Below, in pieces: positions 23,188-36,350 of a DNA stretch of 64,000 nucleotides. Positions within the stretch are counted from its first letter, which is position 1; each line of letters starts with the position of its first letter. A program made the position numbers and the translations under genes. Where the stretch lies: contig OX621264.1 in assembly GCA_951640165.1 (NCBI GenBank), positions 3,849,001 through 3,913,000 of the forward strand, read 5' to 3'. Under the pieces are notes generated by a model. The model was not told the origin of the DNA, did not search any database, and was given only the letters and a program-made list of their open reading frames with translations. The stretch is from Pseudoips prasinana (lineage: Eukaryota; Arthropoda; Insecta; Lepidoptera; Nolidae).

Positions 23188-24403
23188 ATGTTGACACAAA
23201 AAGCGTTTGCTGAACTAATGACCGAGGTCATACACATGTTCAAGGAAAATAGAGAGTCAATTCAATCGAAAGAAAAAACTGGAAATATAACGAAGGAAAT
23301 GAAGGACACACTTTTGACTAATAATAATAATAATAATTTATTAAATTAATAATGGGAGACTTCACGTTATAGTAGTCAAATTCGCAAAGATGACAGAGAA
23401 ACATCGGGAACAAAACGAGGAACTAACAAAAAATAAAAACAACAAAATTTTACAGACAGACACACAAACAATAAAAGCGACCACAAACATCTCCACGCAA
23501 ACGGAATTGGTGAAAAAAGTGACCCCACAACCACAATGAGGGAGATGCTGGGGGAATTAAAGGAGAGTAGAAAGGACATGTTGGAATGCGTGCTCTCTAC
23601 ACGCACACTCCTACATCAAATCCAGACGAAACCTCCTTCATTCCCCCCAGCCCCATCCGCAAACAGCACAGAGACCTACGTATCTACCACTGCCTCTAAA
23701 CCATTTAACGAGACTCGACCTGTTCACTCCATGATCGTGTCCTCGAAGGACGTAGATGATACGAGTTCCACGATAGTGGAGAAGATCAAGTCAACGATTG
23801 CCGCCCGCGAAACGGGTATAAGGGTGGACCGCCTGAAGAACGTCGGGGGGCAAAAGGTTATCCTTGGGTGTTACACAAAGGAGGACCTCAAATGTGTCAC
23901 AGATCAAGTGAAGCGGTCCACCACTACCCTCCAAGTGGAAAAAGCAACTTACAAAAACCCCCTGGTGATCGCTACAAATGTACTTAAGGATAATACAGAT
24001 GAGGACATCGTCAGGTCAATAAAAACAACAAAACCGACAGGACGAGATAACCGTCGCAGTAAAGTACAAAAACAGGACAAAAAATGCCCACGAACCGGAC
24101 AGGGTGCATATAGACCTACAGCGGATACGAGTCTATGACCAGTTCCCGCTAATTCAATGCACCCGATGCCTTCGCTTCGGCCACGGAAGGAAGTTCTGCA
24201 CGGAGGAGAAAGATCTGTGTTCTCACTGTGGGGGTGAACATCTACGAGCCGATTGTACCCACTGGCATTCAGGTGAAAAACCGAATTGTAAAAACTGCTG
24301 CACGGTCGGAGCAGAAGTCAGGGACCACAATGCGTTCGATAGCGAATTCCCCTTACGCAGAAAGTGGGATGCACTAGCTAGAGCCAGGGTAGCCCACTTC
24401 TGA
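23188..24403 (+). pseudogene. R1/Jockey-type LINE gag-like ORF1 with zinc knuckles, frameshifted
   Basis: Starts at ATG 23,188. An (AAT)n microsatellite and a local frame change near 23,320-23,370 interrupt the head. The main frame resumes at 23,536 and shifts again near 24,035. The last part has a CX2CX4HX4C knuckle (CTRCLRFGHGRKFC), a second CX2CX3HX4C (CSHCGGEHLRADC) and a third whose final Cys is Phe (HNAFDSEFP), ending KWDALARARVAHF. Such ORF1 proteins bind element RNA and form the RNP. No matching RT follows, so only ORF1 is left. Confidence 0.75.
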
Positions 24404-24671
24404 CTGTATGTGAGATCAAAATTTTCAAATTAGTAAGAATGTTGAAAAGAGAAAAGCGTGGAAAATACAAAAGGGGAATGACCGGGCAAAATATAATAAC
24501 ATAATATGGAGATATGGAGATATGACCTGACAATGTGTTCATCTATAAATAACAAATATGGGGCGGTACTGAACTTTGGAGACCATAAAAAGAATTGCGT
24601 AGAATACATTATGAAAACGGACGAAGGCAACTAATCATCACAAGGACATTTATCATATATATTAATTATTT

Positions 24672-26433
24672 ATAGTACATATAATCATAATCATTTATTT
24701 TGGTAAAGTTATTTTACATGTCAAATATTAAATTTAAAAAATATATTGGTAATACATTATAAAACAAAAAATGATATGTCAACTTACAAATATTTTCTTT
24801 AACATGTCATTCGCAATCCTTTGTAGGAAGTCAGAAGTCATATTTGTAGACAGTTAAGTAGTAATTTTTATTTATTGGTCGTCAAAAATTCGTCATAACT
24901 ATAAAACGTTTGCTCAACAAGCCAATGCTTCAGTCGAGACTTAAAACAAGACAAATTCGGAGCCACGGTGACATTATCAGGTAACCTATTGTATACAGTC
25001 GGTCCCATTGCATGTGTCAGCTTACCCGACTTGGTTAACGAGCATTTTACTGACGAGAGCTTTTGGGCGTTTCTTGTGTTGTATGAGTGGATCTCATTAT
25101 GCGCGGTGTAATTTCCAAGATTGGATCTTGCATATAATGCAACTTGCAGAATAACTATCGACGGTAAGGTCATGATTCCTAGTTTTTTAAAATAGGGCCT
25201 AGCAGAGACATCTTGTGGTATGCCCACGATGGCTCTGATGGCCCGTTTTTGCATGCGGAATGCCCGCTCCCAATCAGCAGCACGTCCCCATAATTCCGCA
25301 CCATATTGAAGCAGTGCGTGTACTGTGGCAAAGTAACATGCGCGCGTTACCGCCTCGGGAACTACCCGCGCTACACGTCGCAGCGCAAAACATGCACTAC
25401 CTATTTTAGAGCATAGGCTGTCAATATGCTGATCCCATTTTAGGCCAGCATCCACTTTGAATCCCAAAAAGTTTGTAGTGGTTAATTGTTCCAACTTTAC
25501 ATTGTTAACAAATACGGTAAGATTTCTTAATGGACGGCCTGAAAGATTAAAGTGTAAGTGGTGGGTTTTTTTTAGATTTAACGCAAGGCCATTTATGTCA
25601 AACCACTTAGACAGCTGCGCGGTTGTTTTGTTTAGCTCTACTTCTAGTTGTTCTACTGTTGCAGCCGTTACAACAGCTGCAACGTCATCAGCGTACATCA
25701 GTATTTCAGCTGAAGATATTGAGTTTGGTAAGTCATTCAGTAACAGAGAGAACAATATATTGGACACCGAAGAACCCTGGGGTACACCCATAAACGATTC
25801 TATGGGGTCCGACACCGTTTTTCCTCTGTTACCGACCACGACTTGTGCTCTGTCTCTCAACATATCCGTAAACAAACTCAGCGAAGTTGCCAGAACGCCG
25901 TAATGTTGCAGTTTCTTGTCTATAACTGAACGATCAGCGACATCAAAGGCCTTGGACAAGTCACAGCATATAATGGCGACTTGCTGTTTGCCTTCACGAG
26001 CAGCGAGTACACGTTTGACCAACTCACGTGCCAGTGACGTGGTGGAGCTTCCTTTGCGATACGCGTATTGGCGATCAGACAATGCCTCAGTAGAAATAAG
26101 AAATGTTGTCAGGCGAGAGCTTAAACCGTTTTCAAAAACTTTAGCTATCGCTGGTATGATGGAGACGGGTCGGTATCCGTCCAAATCCTCTTTTTTCCCT
26201 TTTCCCTTGAATATTGGGGAAACTTTAGTTGTTTTCAGCGCTTTCGGATAAACACCTTCCCACATACACCTATTGAAAAATTGTGTCAAAATGGGTACAA
26301 GTGGAATGGCCGCAGATCTTAATACCAACATATTTAAACCATAAATATCTTTGGATGGTTTGGGAGGTATTTCATTTACAAGTAGTTTATAAATGTCGTT
26401 AGCGCTAAACAAGACGCTAAGACAGTTCGGCAA
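24672..26433 (-). pseudogene. LINE ORF2 reverse transcriptase (long open frame, endonuclease missing)
   Basis: The minus-strand frame 24,868-26,433 is open for 521 codons. It covers RT fingers (GYRPVSIIP ~87-95), the first catalytic Asp (CDLSKAFD ~157-164), MGVPQGSSVS (~215-224), YADD (247-250), the thumb, and a C-terminus ending TFYSYDEFLTTNK like the elements at 3191 and 32,188. It begins inside the RT domain; the apurinic endonuclease is absent. The 3' UTR runs left to about 24,672. The unbroken RT suggests recent insertion followed by an internal deletion. Confidence 0.82.
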
Positions 26434-26743
26434 TCTTCGGACTCGGATGTGTCCGGGGCAATAGAGACTGCTTGCATGTTGTTAGCCAACTTAGCACTTG
26501 ATTTTTTCGCAGCGTTTAGACGCACTTGACGGACTGGTCGCTGCAGCGCTGCCAGGGGTGAAGTTGGAGTCTTACTTATCTGGTTGGTCTTGGACGATGT
26601 ACCCTCAAAATTTTTGCTTAGGTTTTTTATAATTGCAACTTGATCTTGAATAATTTCGTTTTTTTTTCACCAATTTTCGATTCGAGGGCGCTCACTTTCT
26701 TCACAAGAACATCAACAATATTATCCCGCACAGCACTTTCCAT
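26434..26743 (-). pseudogene. LINE ORF1 N-terminal coiled-coil fragment
   Basis: Directly 5' of the RT frame on the minus strand. From ATG at 26,743 it reads MESAVRDNIVDVLVKKVS, a short coiled coil, then after a one-base gain in an A9 run (26,659-26,667) a Ser/Thr/Ala/Gln-rich stretch. ORF1 head joined straight to ORF2 middle repeats the architecture at 2476-3191. Confidence 0.55.
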
Positions 26744-26799
26744 GGCTTTTTGCGTCGTTTTTTTAATTTTCAATAATTTATCCCGTCAGAGCACTTTCT

Positions 26800-27720
<921 letters not shown>

Positions 27721-27739
27721 TTAAGATAACCATACTGTC

Positions 27740-28063
27740 AGACGTTCTACACGAGCAGCCTGTGGGTTAAGTATACCCAGAGGTCGCTTAATGTGCTGCG
27801 CGTTCAGTATAACAATGGCTTTAGGATGCTATTAGGCCTGCCCCGCTTTTGTAGTGCCTCTAGCATGTTTACAGAAGCTAGAGTGGACGGCTCAAAGATA
27901 TTACATTGTAATATCTTTGGGACGGCTTTCATGCCATTATTCGTAAGCGGGTTGCCTCTTTACTTATTAGATTGCGGAGCAGCACTAATGGCGTCCTAAA
28001 AGTCATTGCTGAGAAGTATAACTCCTGCATTATGAAGGAGTTCTTAAGAGTCCTCATGAAGTA
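27740..28063 (+). pseudogene. LINE ORF2 C-terminal remnant
   Basis: Encodes LRVQYNNGFRMLLGLPRFCS and MFTEARVDG, then after a frame break RKRVASLL and a tail ending KEFLRVLMK with a stop at about 28,063. This is a typical LINE C-terminus, here without RT. A 27-bp palindrome (27,893-27,919) has been added exactly at the frame break. Confidence 0.6.
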
Positions 28064-28485
28064 GGAGTACTAACATAGGTTTAAGAAAAATTGTTACACT
28101 ATGGATGTTTATCTGAAAATAAATTGTTATTATTATTAAGAAAATTCAAGGAAAGAAAAAACCAGACTTTAACTAACATTGAAATAAACGACCGATAACA
28201 TAACAAAACAATAAACATCATCAACAAATAAGCTTAATTAAGCAAATAAACTCAATATAGCAATGAAATAAAACACTTAAAGAAGTCTGAATTATATCTA
28301 AATCTAAATTATATAAATCTAAATATATCAAAACCAAATATAAGACGAATTATATATAATACAAGTATTTAACTTAACTTAATATCAAAGAACCTAAATA
28401 AACTTATGAATATACATAACTACCTACATTAGAAAGAAAAACTAAATCTACGAAAAAGTTAATTATATACATAAATAAATTAAAA
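28064..28485. other. A/T-rich spacer
   Basis: Low-complexity A/T-rich DNA with no open frame, tRNA-like box or repeat that I can name. Confidence 0.5.
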
Positions 28486-29049
28486 CTAACTACAGATGGC
28501 GCCGTAGTATTCCTCCGAATCGAGGCCATGAGAAAATTTGCCCAGAAGACTGGCTGCATTACCACGTTGTATTGCTAAACGAATTCTTTGGCCAAAGAAA
28601 AAGCCAGCCCTCTTGTCACAGGAAGCGTCAACCAAACGCTTCGAAATCTGGCGATAGAGACCTCGGGCACTCGGACCCCACGTTCCAAGCGTTTGGACCC
28701 CAAACGGCTCAAATATGTAATTTCCTATCAAATTACCATATTTGCGCCGCTTGAGAGTCTCCGCACAGGCAGCAGCAGCGCCCACCGCCGCACTGGTACT
28801 TGGAAGATGTGATAGGGCTAGGGTGTCAACGCATGTCGCGTCCCACACCAAAGGCCTACCCAACTTCCAAGGCAGCAACGACATCCCGTCTGGTCTCTTG
28901 CCATCGTCGCGTGCCAAGCCGTTTGGTTCCAACACAGCTGGGACGCCGGTGGTGACAAGAGCCCGACGAATAATATCGTTTAGGCTGCTATGACGTGGAA
29001 GCCGACCTGCAGTACAAAACAAATAATTCATAGCAAAACATATAGACAA
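28486..29049 (-). pseudogene. LINE C-terminal domain resembling a restriction-like endonuclease
   Basis: A 187-codon minus-strand frame, intact but cut from its RT. It contains LPRHSSLNDIIRRAL, LEPNGLARDDGKRPDGMSL, PLVWDATCVDTLA, LKRRKYGNLIGNYIFEPFGV and FFGQRIRLAIQRGNAASLL. The KRPDG...VWDATCVD spacing resembles a PD-(D/E)XK nuclease core as in R2-like LINEs. I recognise the block as the C-terminus of RT proteins repeated in many invertebrate genomes. Nuclease assignment is inference. Confidence 0.6.
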
Positions 29050-29239
29050 ACAAGTTCAAGACTCAAAAAAATAACTTAAAATAACAAATTAAAAACATAT
29101 GTGGCAAATCCCGAATCATACGTAGACAAGGACTCTGTCACTGACAGGGGAGCAGTTCGAATGGCCAGATGGGATCCAAAAAGTGCATCTTAACTGGTCA
29201 ACCCAAAAAAAAGGTATCTACCAACAACGCCGACCGGCC

Positions 29240-29949
29240 CGTCAAACCTGCACGCCTCAAATTCTCCGACTGGGGGACTGTGACCTCTCATTGCGAGAAG
29301 AGGCCACTGCCCTGCAGTGTGACAGTAATGGACTGTATTATCCTACTAAAATTAAAAGGGTGCTAATTAAACAGACATATTTTTCAGTCAGCCACAATTA
29401 ACGAGCGTCTGAATAATACTATCTTAGCCAAAATACAACTCAGCATGGTGGTTATTTCACCTAAAATCATTTGAGATATATTATCTAGTGCCAAACATTT
29501 AATAAATGTTTATGTATTTATTATAAAATGACATAGTATACCACCTGAAAAAATCACTAAGCTCCAAAAAATTGGATTTTCTAAACTTTGCACCAATCTT
29601 CACCAACAATAGTGTATCTAGTTAGCTAGATGGTCACAGTTCTGACCTAACCTAACCCAAATATGTTCTTTTTTTTGGTAAAATTGACGCTTTCTATAGA
29701 ATATTTAGTTGAAGTTGTAAAAAGACGATTTATAATTAGTAATATAAAATATATAATAATTAATTTAATATAATTTCTTGTTGTGGGTATGGATTTATAC
29801 ATGTATGGATTAAATTATTGAGATATAGAATCTGTATCTCAATAATTTAAAAAAATTACCATCTATATTTTAGGTCATGTGTAGGGTAACTACAGCTAAA
29901 GCATAATAATATGTTCTAAATAATATTTTTATTTATTTCAGGTACAACA
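29240..29949. other. 5' flank of F-box copy 6, carrying empty insertion sites
   Basis: Homologous to 16,780-19,371 upstream of the intact gene but lacking the Penelope-like element, the MITE, the SINE and the R1-like insertion. It ends with the acceptor-like TTTATTTATTTCAG before ATG 29,950. Confidence 0.75.
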
Positions 29950-30210
29950 ATGCAGTTATGGGATTTGCCAGAAGATATTTTAATTATAATAATGGGATAT
30001 TTGGATTTGCGGACATTGCACAGCTTGTATGAAACTTGCAATGAACTTAGGTCTACTGTTTGTATGGAAAAAATTGTTAAGCAAGGCAACATGTCCAGGA
30101 GGGTAATGGCTATTGTTAATACATTAAAACTCGATTTTTTCAAAGATATAGCAAATCATTTGCAACTGCTCAATGTGTCTGCTGTTCCAGATTTAACTGC
30201 TTCAGAATTC
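29950..30210 (+). pseudogene. F-box/LRR-like gene, copy 6 (5' fragment with intact F-box)
   Basis: Starts MQLWDLPEDILIIIMGYL with a complete F-box and matches the first ~87 codons of the intact gene. At GCTTCAGAATTC (30,199-30,210) it passes into LINE sequence, and the frame stops at 30,243. The rest of the gene is not found after the LINE, so this copy was truncated and not merely interrupted. It lacks the R1-like insertion, so it is the most distant copy. Confidence 0.85.
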
Positions 30211-30644
30211 GAAAAGTTTGAAATAAAAAAGGAGCTTCGGTAGGTAACAAAAAACTTTGGGAAGCAATAAAAATAGTGACAAACACAACAAAACACAAAA
30301 AACCTCCCACCGAACTAATCTCGGATATAAACCCCACTGGAAGCATAAACAACTTCTTTGTTAATATTGGGAAAACTCTTGCCGAGAGAATACCACCTTG
30401 CAATTACAGATTTCCACTTATTCATAAACCAAAGTCCTATTCCAAATCATTTGTCTTGCTACCAACCGATAACCTAGAAATAGAAAATATCATACTTTCT
30501 CTGAAGAACAACTGTGCAATAGGTCGTGACAAAATTCCTGCTGCTTTTCTAAAGCGATACAGAGAGTTCATAATCCCCGCACTAACTCAAATATGGAACC
30601 TAGCATTCACCACAGGTGTCTTCCCTAACGCCTTTAAACTCGCA
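30211..30644 (+). pseudogene. LINE A, 5' part (RT N-terminal region)
   Basis: Encodes NKKLWEAIKIVTNTTKHK, then INNFFVNIGKTLAERI and LKNNCAIGRDKIPAAFLK, the segment before and into RT motif 0/1 of a Jockey/CR1-type ORF2. It breaks at 30,644 where LINE B is inserted and continues at 32,483. Confidence 0.75.
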
Positions 30645-32482
30645 GAAAAAGATTAAAAAAATAATTGACTCACTTAAAAATAGTAATAGTGTTGGATATG
30701 ATGATGTCTGCACCAAAATCATAAAGTGTGTATCAAATATAATAGCACCTGTTCTTTGCTATATTATAAATCAATGTTTAGAGCAAGGTATATTTCCAGA
30801 GAGACTTAAAGTCACAACTATTTTACCTCTACACAAAAAAGATGACAAAAAATGCATGAGTAATTATCGTCCTATAGCTCTCATACCGATATTTTCTAAA
30901 GTCGTTGAAAGTGTTATCAATTTCAAACTAAATGATTATTTTGAAACAAATAATATTTTCTCAAGCCAGCAATATGGATTTAGGAAAAATAAATCCATAA
31001 ATATGGCATTACATGAATTTTTAAAACGAGTATACACAGGTGTAGACCTCCGAAAAAATACCATTGCTCTGTTCATGGACATGTCCAAGGCCTTCGATAC
31101 AGTTAATCATAAGATACTTCTTCAGAAACTAGAATGTTATGGCATTAGGGGGAACGTAAATAAACTCATTGAATCGTATCTCAGCAATCGTCAACAAGTA
31201 ACACACATACGAAGGATTAGTCCGCACACTAACGTAGAGACTTGTTACTCATCAAGTGAAAGGTCAGTCTGTCATGGAGTCCCCCAAGGGACAGTCTTAG
31301 GCCCATTATTATTTATTATTTATATAAATGGCATGCCCAGTGTAACCAAACACTTTTTTAATATGTATGCTGATGATAGTACTATTTTATTTACTTATGA
31401 CAAATCTAATAACAATATTGAAAGTGACATTAATGACACATTGGAATCTACAATTAATTGGCTGACATCAAATAAATTGACAATAAACCTGACAAAAACC
31501 CATTTAATTAATTTTAAGCAACGTAATAATGACCCCTTAGATATTAATATAAATTATTCAGGAAAATCAGTTACAGAGACCCATTCCATTAAATTCTTAG
31601 GATTAACACTAGACAATAGGCTAACTTGTAAATCGCACATAACTAATGTAGTACAGAGACTAAATCAGTTATCCTATGCTCTGTATAATTTGAGAAAAGC
31701 TGCAAGCCTTACAACACTTTTGACAGCTTATCATGGGTGTGTTGCTTCACTTCTCAGATATGGTATTATGTTCTGGGACAATTCCACAGACACACAAGAT
31801 GTATTTGTGGCACAAAAAAGATGTCTAAGATCGATGTTCGGGATAATGCAAGAAGATTCATGTAAACCTTACTTTCGGAATCATAATATCCTTACATTGC
31901 CTTCAGTATATGTGAGCGAGGTAGTAAATTTTGTTAAAAATAATCCGGCCTCTTTCAATATAAATCCCGTTGGTTCCCGTCGGGAGGGAACTCTACAGAA
32001 ACATATTGAGTGTAAAACTCGACTCATGAGAATAAGTGTATTTTGCATGGCACCTATAGTTTATAATAAAATTCCACTTGCCATAAGGGCCATAAATACT
32101 AAAGAAACAATTTCAAAACGCTCTCAATAGTTTTCTTGCAAGAAAAGTATACTACCACATTGACGAATTTTTAAATGATAAACTGTAATAAATAGACATT
32201 TATATTTTAGTAGCTATCAATTATTGACATTATTATATTATTATTAATCTATTATGTTATATGAATCATTTTTAATTTTAATCTTTGAACTTTTGTATTT
32301 ATGTTATTTAATTTATTCACTTTTAATTTTGTTGACATATTTTATTAATGTAATTTTTTAAGTAGTATCACATGTTCATACGCCAAAAGGTAAAACATGG
32401 CGCTCGTCAATACTAATGTACAACATCCACTATAATAACTGTACCCATGTTTGTGAACAATAAATGAATTATGAATTATGAA
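30645..32482 (+). mobile_element. LINE B nested inside LINE A, RT open frame
   Basis: A 5'-truncated LINE whose frame (30,616-32,130, beginning in LINE A sequence) has the RT motifs NYRPIALIP (~83-91), FMDMSKAFD (~153-161), GVPQGTVLGP (~221-230) and YADD (251-254). A one-base shift near 32,110 moves the C-terminus to another frame, which reads FKNALNSFLARKVYYHIDEF and stops at 32,188. The 3' UTR ends in an ATGAATT-type repeat at 32,464-32,482 and LINE A resumes at once. No clear target duplication. Confidence 0.82.
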
Positions 32483-34240
32483 GTCCATCCAATTCACAAA
32501 GCGGGAAACAGAGACTGTGTCGACAACTATAGACCTATATCCATAATGCCAACTCTTTCAAAGATTCTCGAAAAAAAATTAAATAAACGACTTGTTTCAT
32601 ACCTGGAACGCAACAAACTAATCTCATCGTCACAATATGGCTTTCGATCAGGAGTCTCGACAAATGACGCCGTCCACGATCTGGTTAGTTATATATGAAC
32701 GCATTTAGATAATAAACAAAAAGTTTTGGTGATCTTTCTAGACCTGGCTAAAGCGTTCGACACAGTCTCCATTCCTTTACTTCTAGAAAAGTTAGAAAAT
32801 CTTGGTGTGAGGGACTTACAGCTTAAGTTGATCTCAGACTACCTTAACAACCGTGTCCAAAGAGTTAGGATAGGTGAGAGACTCAGTAATGATCTTGATA
32901 TTACTCACGGCGTTCCACAAGGCTCTATCTGTGATCCTACACTTTTTTTGATCTACATAAACAGTCTCTGCAGTCTGGAACTACATAGAGGTAGGATTGT
33001 CTCTTTTGCGGACGACACAGGGCTGCATTTTCATGCGAAATCATGGGAGGAAGTGTTCTCAGGTGCTCAGAAGGGCTTTGACATGGTTTCTGAATGGTTA
33101 TCAGCGAACAAACTTACCCTTAATGTGAAAAAAACCATGTACATTCCCTTCTCAATTAAACATAATGTGGATCTAGTTCCGGATTTAAACATTAAATGTC
33201 ACTACTGTCCTGATCCAAACCAAACTTCTTGCACATGCCCAACTTTAACAAGAACAGAAGTAATAAAGTATTTAGGTGTACAAATTGACAACAGACTAAG
33301 TTTCCAACCACATATCGATTCACTAACAACAAGAATCCGTAAAATGATCTACATTTTCAAAAACCTTCGACATATTGCTGATATCAGGGTTATCAACACG
33401 GTATACTTCGCACTAGTACAATCAATGATAAGTTACTGTATTTCATGTTGGGGTGGTGCTCCTAAAGCCATGTTACTTAAGTTGGAAAGAGCCCAAAGAG
33501 CCATTTTGAAAGTCAGTCGTCACCTCCCTTTCCGTTTTCCGACTAGAGAACTGTACAAACAGTGCGATGTATTGACCGTTCGACAGCTTTTTATAAGCAA
33601 CTCTATAATCCGCAAGCACCTGCAGCTATCATACCATCCTGAATCTTTAGGTTACAAAAGACGCAAACATGCAGTATGCTCACCCCAAGCAGTTAACACA
33701 AACTTTGCTCAACGGTTCTTCTATTTTCTATGAGGATATCTTTATAACAATGCCAATAAAACTTTAAAAATGTATCCCGTAACAAAATTGCAATGTAAAC
33801 AAACAGTCAACTATTGGTTGAAAACCTTGGACTATGATGCTACAGAAGAACTTATTCATATCGTCACCTAGATGTTCCTTCTCTTCAACACCCACTCATC
33901 CAAATATACACAACAAAACACACACACAAACACGCACTCAATCTGGCTGGTCGTATAGCTTTTAAGTTTATTAATTTTAAGAATTGTTTATTTTAATTTT
34001 TAAATATTCTTTATTTTGTGCACAATTATATGAAGTAATAATAACTGTCCTTAACCAAACTACTGTCACCTGTCCGAGATGGAGGCCTGGAGACTTGTAA
34101 CACAGGTTTTACCTAGTACTGGCTCCAGTCTCCACAACATTGTATTAAGTATCTACATCACCTAATTGTACATTACATGTAAGAAAATGTCTGTGGAGAA
34201 AAATAAACGATATTTGTATTGTAAAAAAAAATAAAATTAA
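32483..34240 (+). pseudogene. LINE A, 3' part (RT palm, thumb, 3' UTR)
   Basis: Continues LINE A with VHPIHKAGNRDCVDNYRPIS, an in-frame TGA at 32,696, then FLDLAKAFD, HGVPQGSICDP, SFADD (catalytic, near 33,010), and a Cys-rich insert CHYCPDPNQTSCTCP. A second in-frame TGA lies at 33,731 and the true end TAG near 33,871. The 3' UTR ends in an A-rich tail near 34,240. Removing LINE B makes one continuous ORF2 with two nonsense codons. Confidence 0.8.
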
Positions 34241-35467
34241 AGTACATTCTACTAACATTTATTTGTGAACAAATTGAGTTCCATGCCCCAAACTGGCTCC
34301 ATAATGACAAATATTGGATGTGTAGTCAACACCTGAAACTGGCAGAAATTGTTGATATACTCAGCAGATTGCCATAAACAAAAAAAAATATTTATGATGA
34401 CCAACACATAATTATAGCAACTGGCATCTATTAATTAAATAGCTGAAATAAATAGTTATTTTGGTTTAAACCAATGATGACCAAGCTGAAAGTTACCCAG
34501 GTTATTGGCGACCTGGGCCTACTGATATCGAGTCAACAGATATGCAAGTCAACAGGCAGTTCGTTTTCCTAAATTTCTACGAATAAGCAAGATCAATCTC
34601 TTAAATATTTTTAAGGGAATAATCCCTCAATTATTCAAATATTGAAACACAGTTAAGGGTAAAATACATTTCGCCTTCGTAATTCAATTCAAGGGAATGA
34701 AAGAACCAATAATCAGGGTAATCAGTGTTCATCAGTGACTCAATTCAAATATTTAAAAACTAAAATAAGGTAGGATTGGTAATTTAAACACAGTCACACT
34801 TGCATGTTAGTAATCCTTGTCGAGTTATGGCGCTAACGCGGAAAAAGACTCATCAGGGCATTGTTTCATTTTCAAAAACCGGTGTAAATTCAAGTTTTTA
34901 TGTGTAGGAAATATGGTGGGTTTTTAGACATAACATCATGGACAACGTACACAAGTGGAGGAAAGTGCCATATTGCCGTGAATTGCGATTTTCTGTGTTG
35001 AATCTAAAACTCCATATAAGCCTCTAGTAAAGTCCCACTGTTTTAATGGGGTACGACAAGGCCTACGTATGACTTGACTGTGACGGACTTTACTTGACAT
35101 GACGAAAATAAATTAAATAAAAATATATTTTACGGAAGGCTCATAAGACCGAAGAAGCCAGAGCCGTAAAACTAAATTTAAAAAAAAGTAATCCTTGTGA
35201 AATGTTTTGTTTACGTCACATACTGCTTACAATTATTACATACTCTTTGACTATTGATAGCAAAATCCTTGCAAAATTGGGATTACTTGTTCAGTAAAAT
35301 TCATAAAACACGAGATAATAAACAATCTTATCATGGTTAATATATCTATCAATTCTTATTTTGTTTATAGCTTTGCATTCAAAGAAACAATTTGTTAACT
35401 AATTATGTTAAATGGTTATGTGTCGAAAGTTTAGAATTAAGAATTTGATAGGTTTTTGTGATTTTAG
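34241..35467 (+). other. Region upstream of the first visible Cog7 exon; possible promoter and start exon
   Basis: About 1.2 kb with no ORF. A candidate start exon ends ATG|GTGGGT at 34,913-34,915. In animal COG7 the residue aligned just before our first exon is the initiator Met, so an exon ending exactly in ATG would fit. Other ATG|GT sites (35,332 and 35,412) have weaker donors. No TATA box or initiator can be assigned with confidence. Confidence 0.35.
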
Positions 35468-35554
35468 GAACTTAAAACTTTTGCGGAGGATAATTTTGAT
35501 CCAAAGCTATGGATTAATAAGGCTTGGAGCTCTAGTGGAAACCATGAAAAGGAG
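35468..35554 (+). CDS. Cog7: Conserved oligomeric Golgi complex subunit 7, exon 1/2 (first recognisable coding exon)
   Basis: TTTTAG|GAACTT...AAGGAG|GTAACC encloses 29 codons: EDNFDPKLWINKAW is the N-terminal signature of COG7 (human ADDFDVKEWINAAF). COG7 is part of lobe B (COG5-8) of the COG tethering complex, which captures retrograde vesicles at the Golgi and keeps glycosyltransferases in place; it acts on the cytosolic face and has no catalytic site. Both exon ends are phase 0. The initiator Met must lie in an upstream exon because TAG is in frame just before. Recognised by residue pattern; no alignment was run. This exon and the next seven join in consistent phase. Confidence 0.85.
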
Positions 35555-35659
35555 GTAACCCATTTTTTGACTATGTATTTACAGATTTTTGAATTTACAC
35601 TTGCTCAGACTCATTCCAGAGTTAAGAGTTTCATGAAAAAAATATCTGGGAACAACTAA

Positions 35660-35760
35660 CACAGTGCCATCTGATCCCAAACTTGAGAGCCTGTACTATG
35701 CCAACCCGACAACTGATAAACATACTTATATATTTCTAAATACAAATTATAAAATAAATT
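35660..35760 (-). mobile_element. SINE 3' fragment
   Basis: GTGCCATCTGATCCCAAACT followed by GCCTGTACTATGCCAACC matches the bodies of the family B/C SINEs on the minus strand. No tRNA-like head is present. Confidence 0.5.
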
Positions 35761-36149
35761 ACAACCAGCCACTACTTTATACTTGGTATAAATAATGTAT
35801 CCCATTTTTTTTTGTTATTCACGTAAAATTTAAAAAAGCGCTTGTATATAGTCAGAACATGTTCGTAGTAATATATAATTAATTTATAATTATTTCTAGG
35901 TACATATAGATATTTAAGTACACGGATTGTAGGAAATAATTTACAATAAGATTTATTTTATAACAGTAAAATTATTTAACTAACTTAAATTAAGTTATTG
36001 TCAAGGATCATGTGTAGGTATAATTATCAAAATTTTAAATTTTAGCTATATTATTACTACATATTGTCTGAATGGTTCTGTCTATATTAAAAAGGCCAAA
36101 GTTTTTTAGTGTGTTACTCTGTCACACAAAAACAACTGGATGGATTTTG

Positions 36150-36350
36150 ATGAAGCTAGTAATATAGCTAATAGAATAGAATATCTTTATTTGCTTCAGA
36201 TACGGTCACAAAGATGGTAAACATACATTGTTTTGTAGGTTCCAAGATCTACCTTTAGTGGGCATGCAAATATTACATATCTGAATAACACATAGGGTAT
36301 AATTTATAAAGTTTAATGCAGGTAAAACTGTGGGGCACATATAAATATTG
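36150..36350. mobile_element. Fragment of the GCTGTGCCCCGCGG repeat family with an internal insertion
   Basis: AACTGGATGGATTTTGATGA and GGGTATAATTTATAAAGTTT...GGGCACA match the inner and outer parts of the family seen at 39,677. A segment (about 36,175-36,280, with TCTTTATTTGC and TCACAAAGATGG) interrupts it and resembles a LINE 3' end on the minus strand. Confidence 0.45.

Noticed and set aside
25457..26251. Plus-strand frames of 148 and 111 codons
   Set aside because: Shadows of the minus-strand LINE reverse transcriptase.
28572..28993. Plus-strand frames of 60-83 codons
   Set aside because: Shadows of the minus-strand LINE C-terminal domain.
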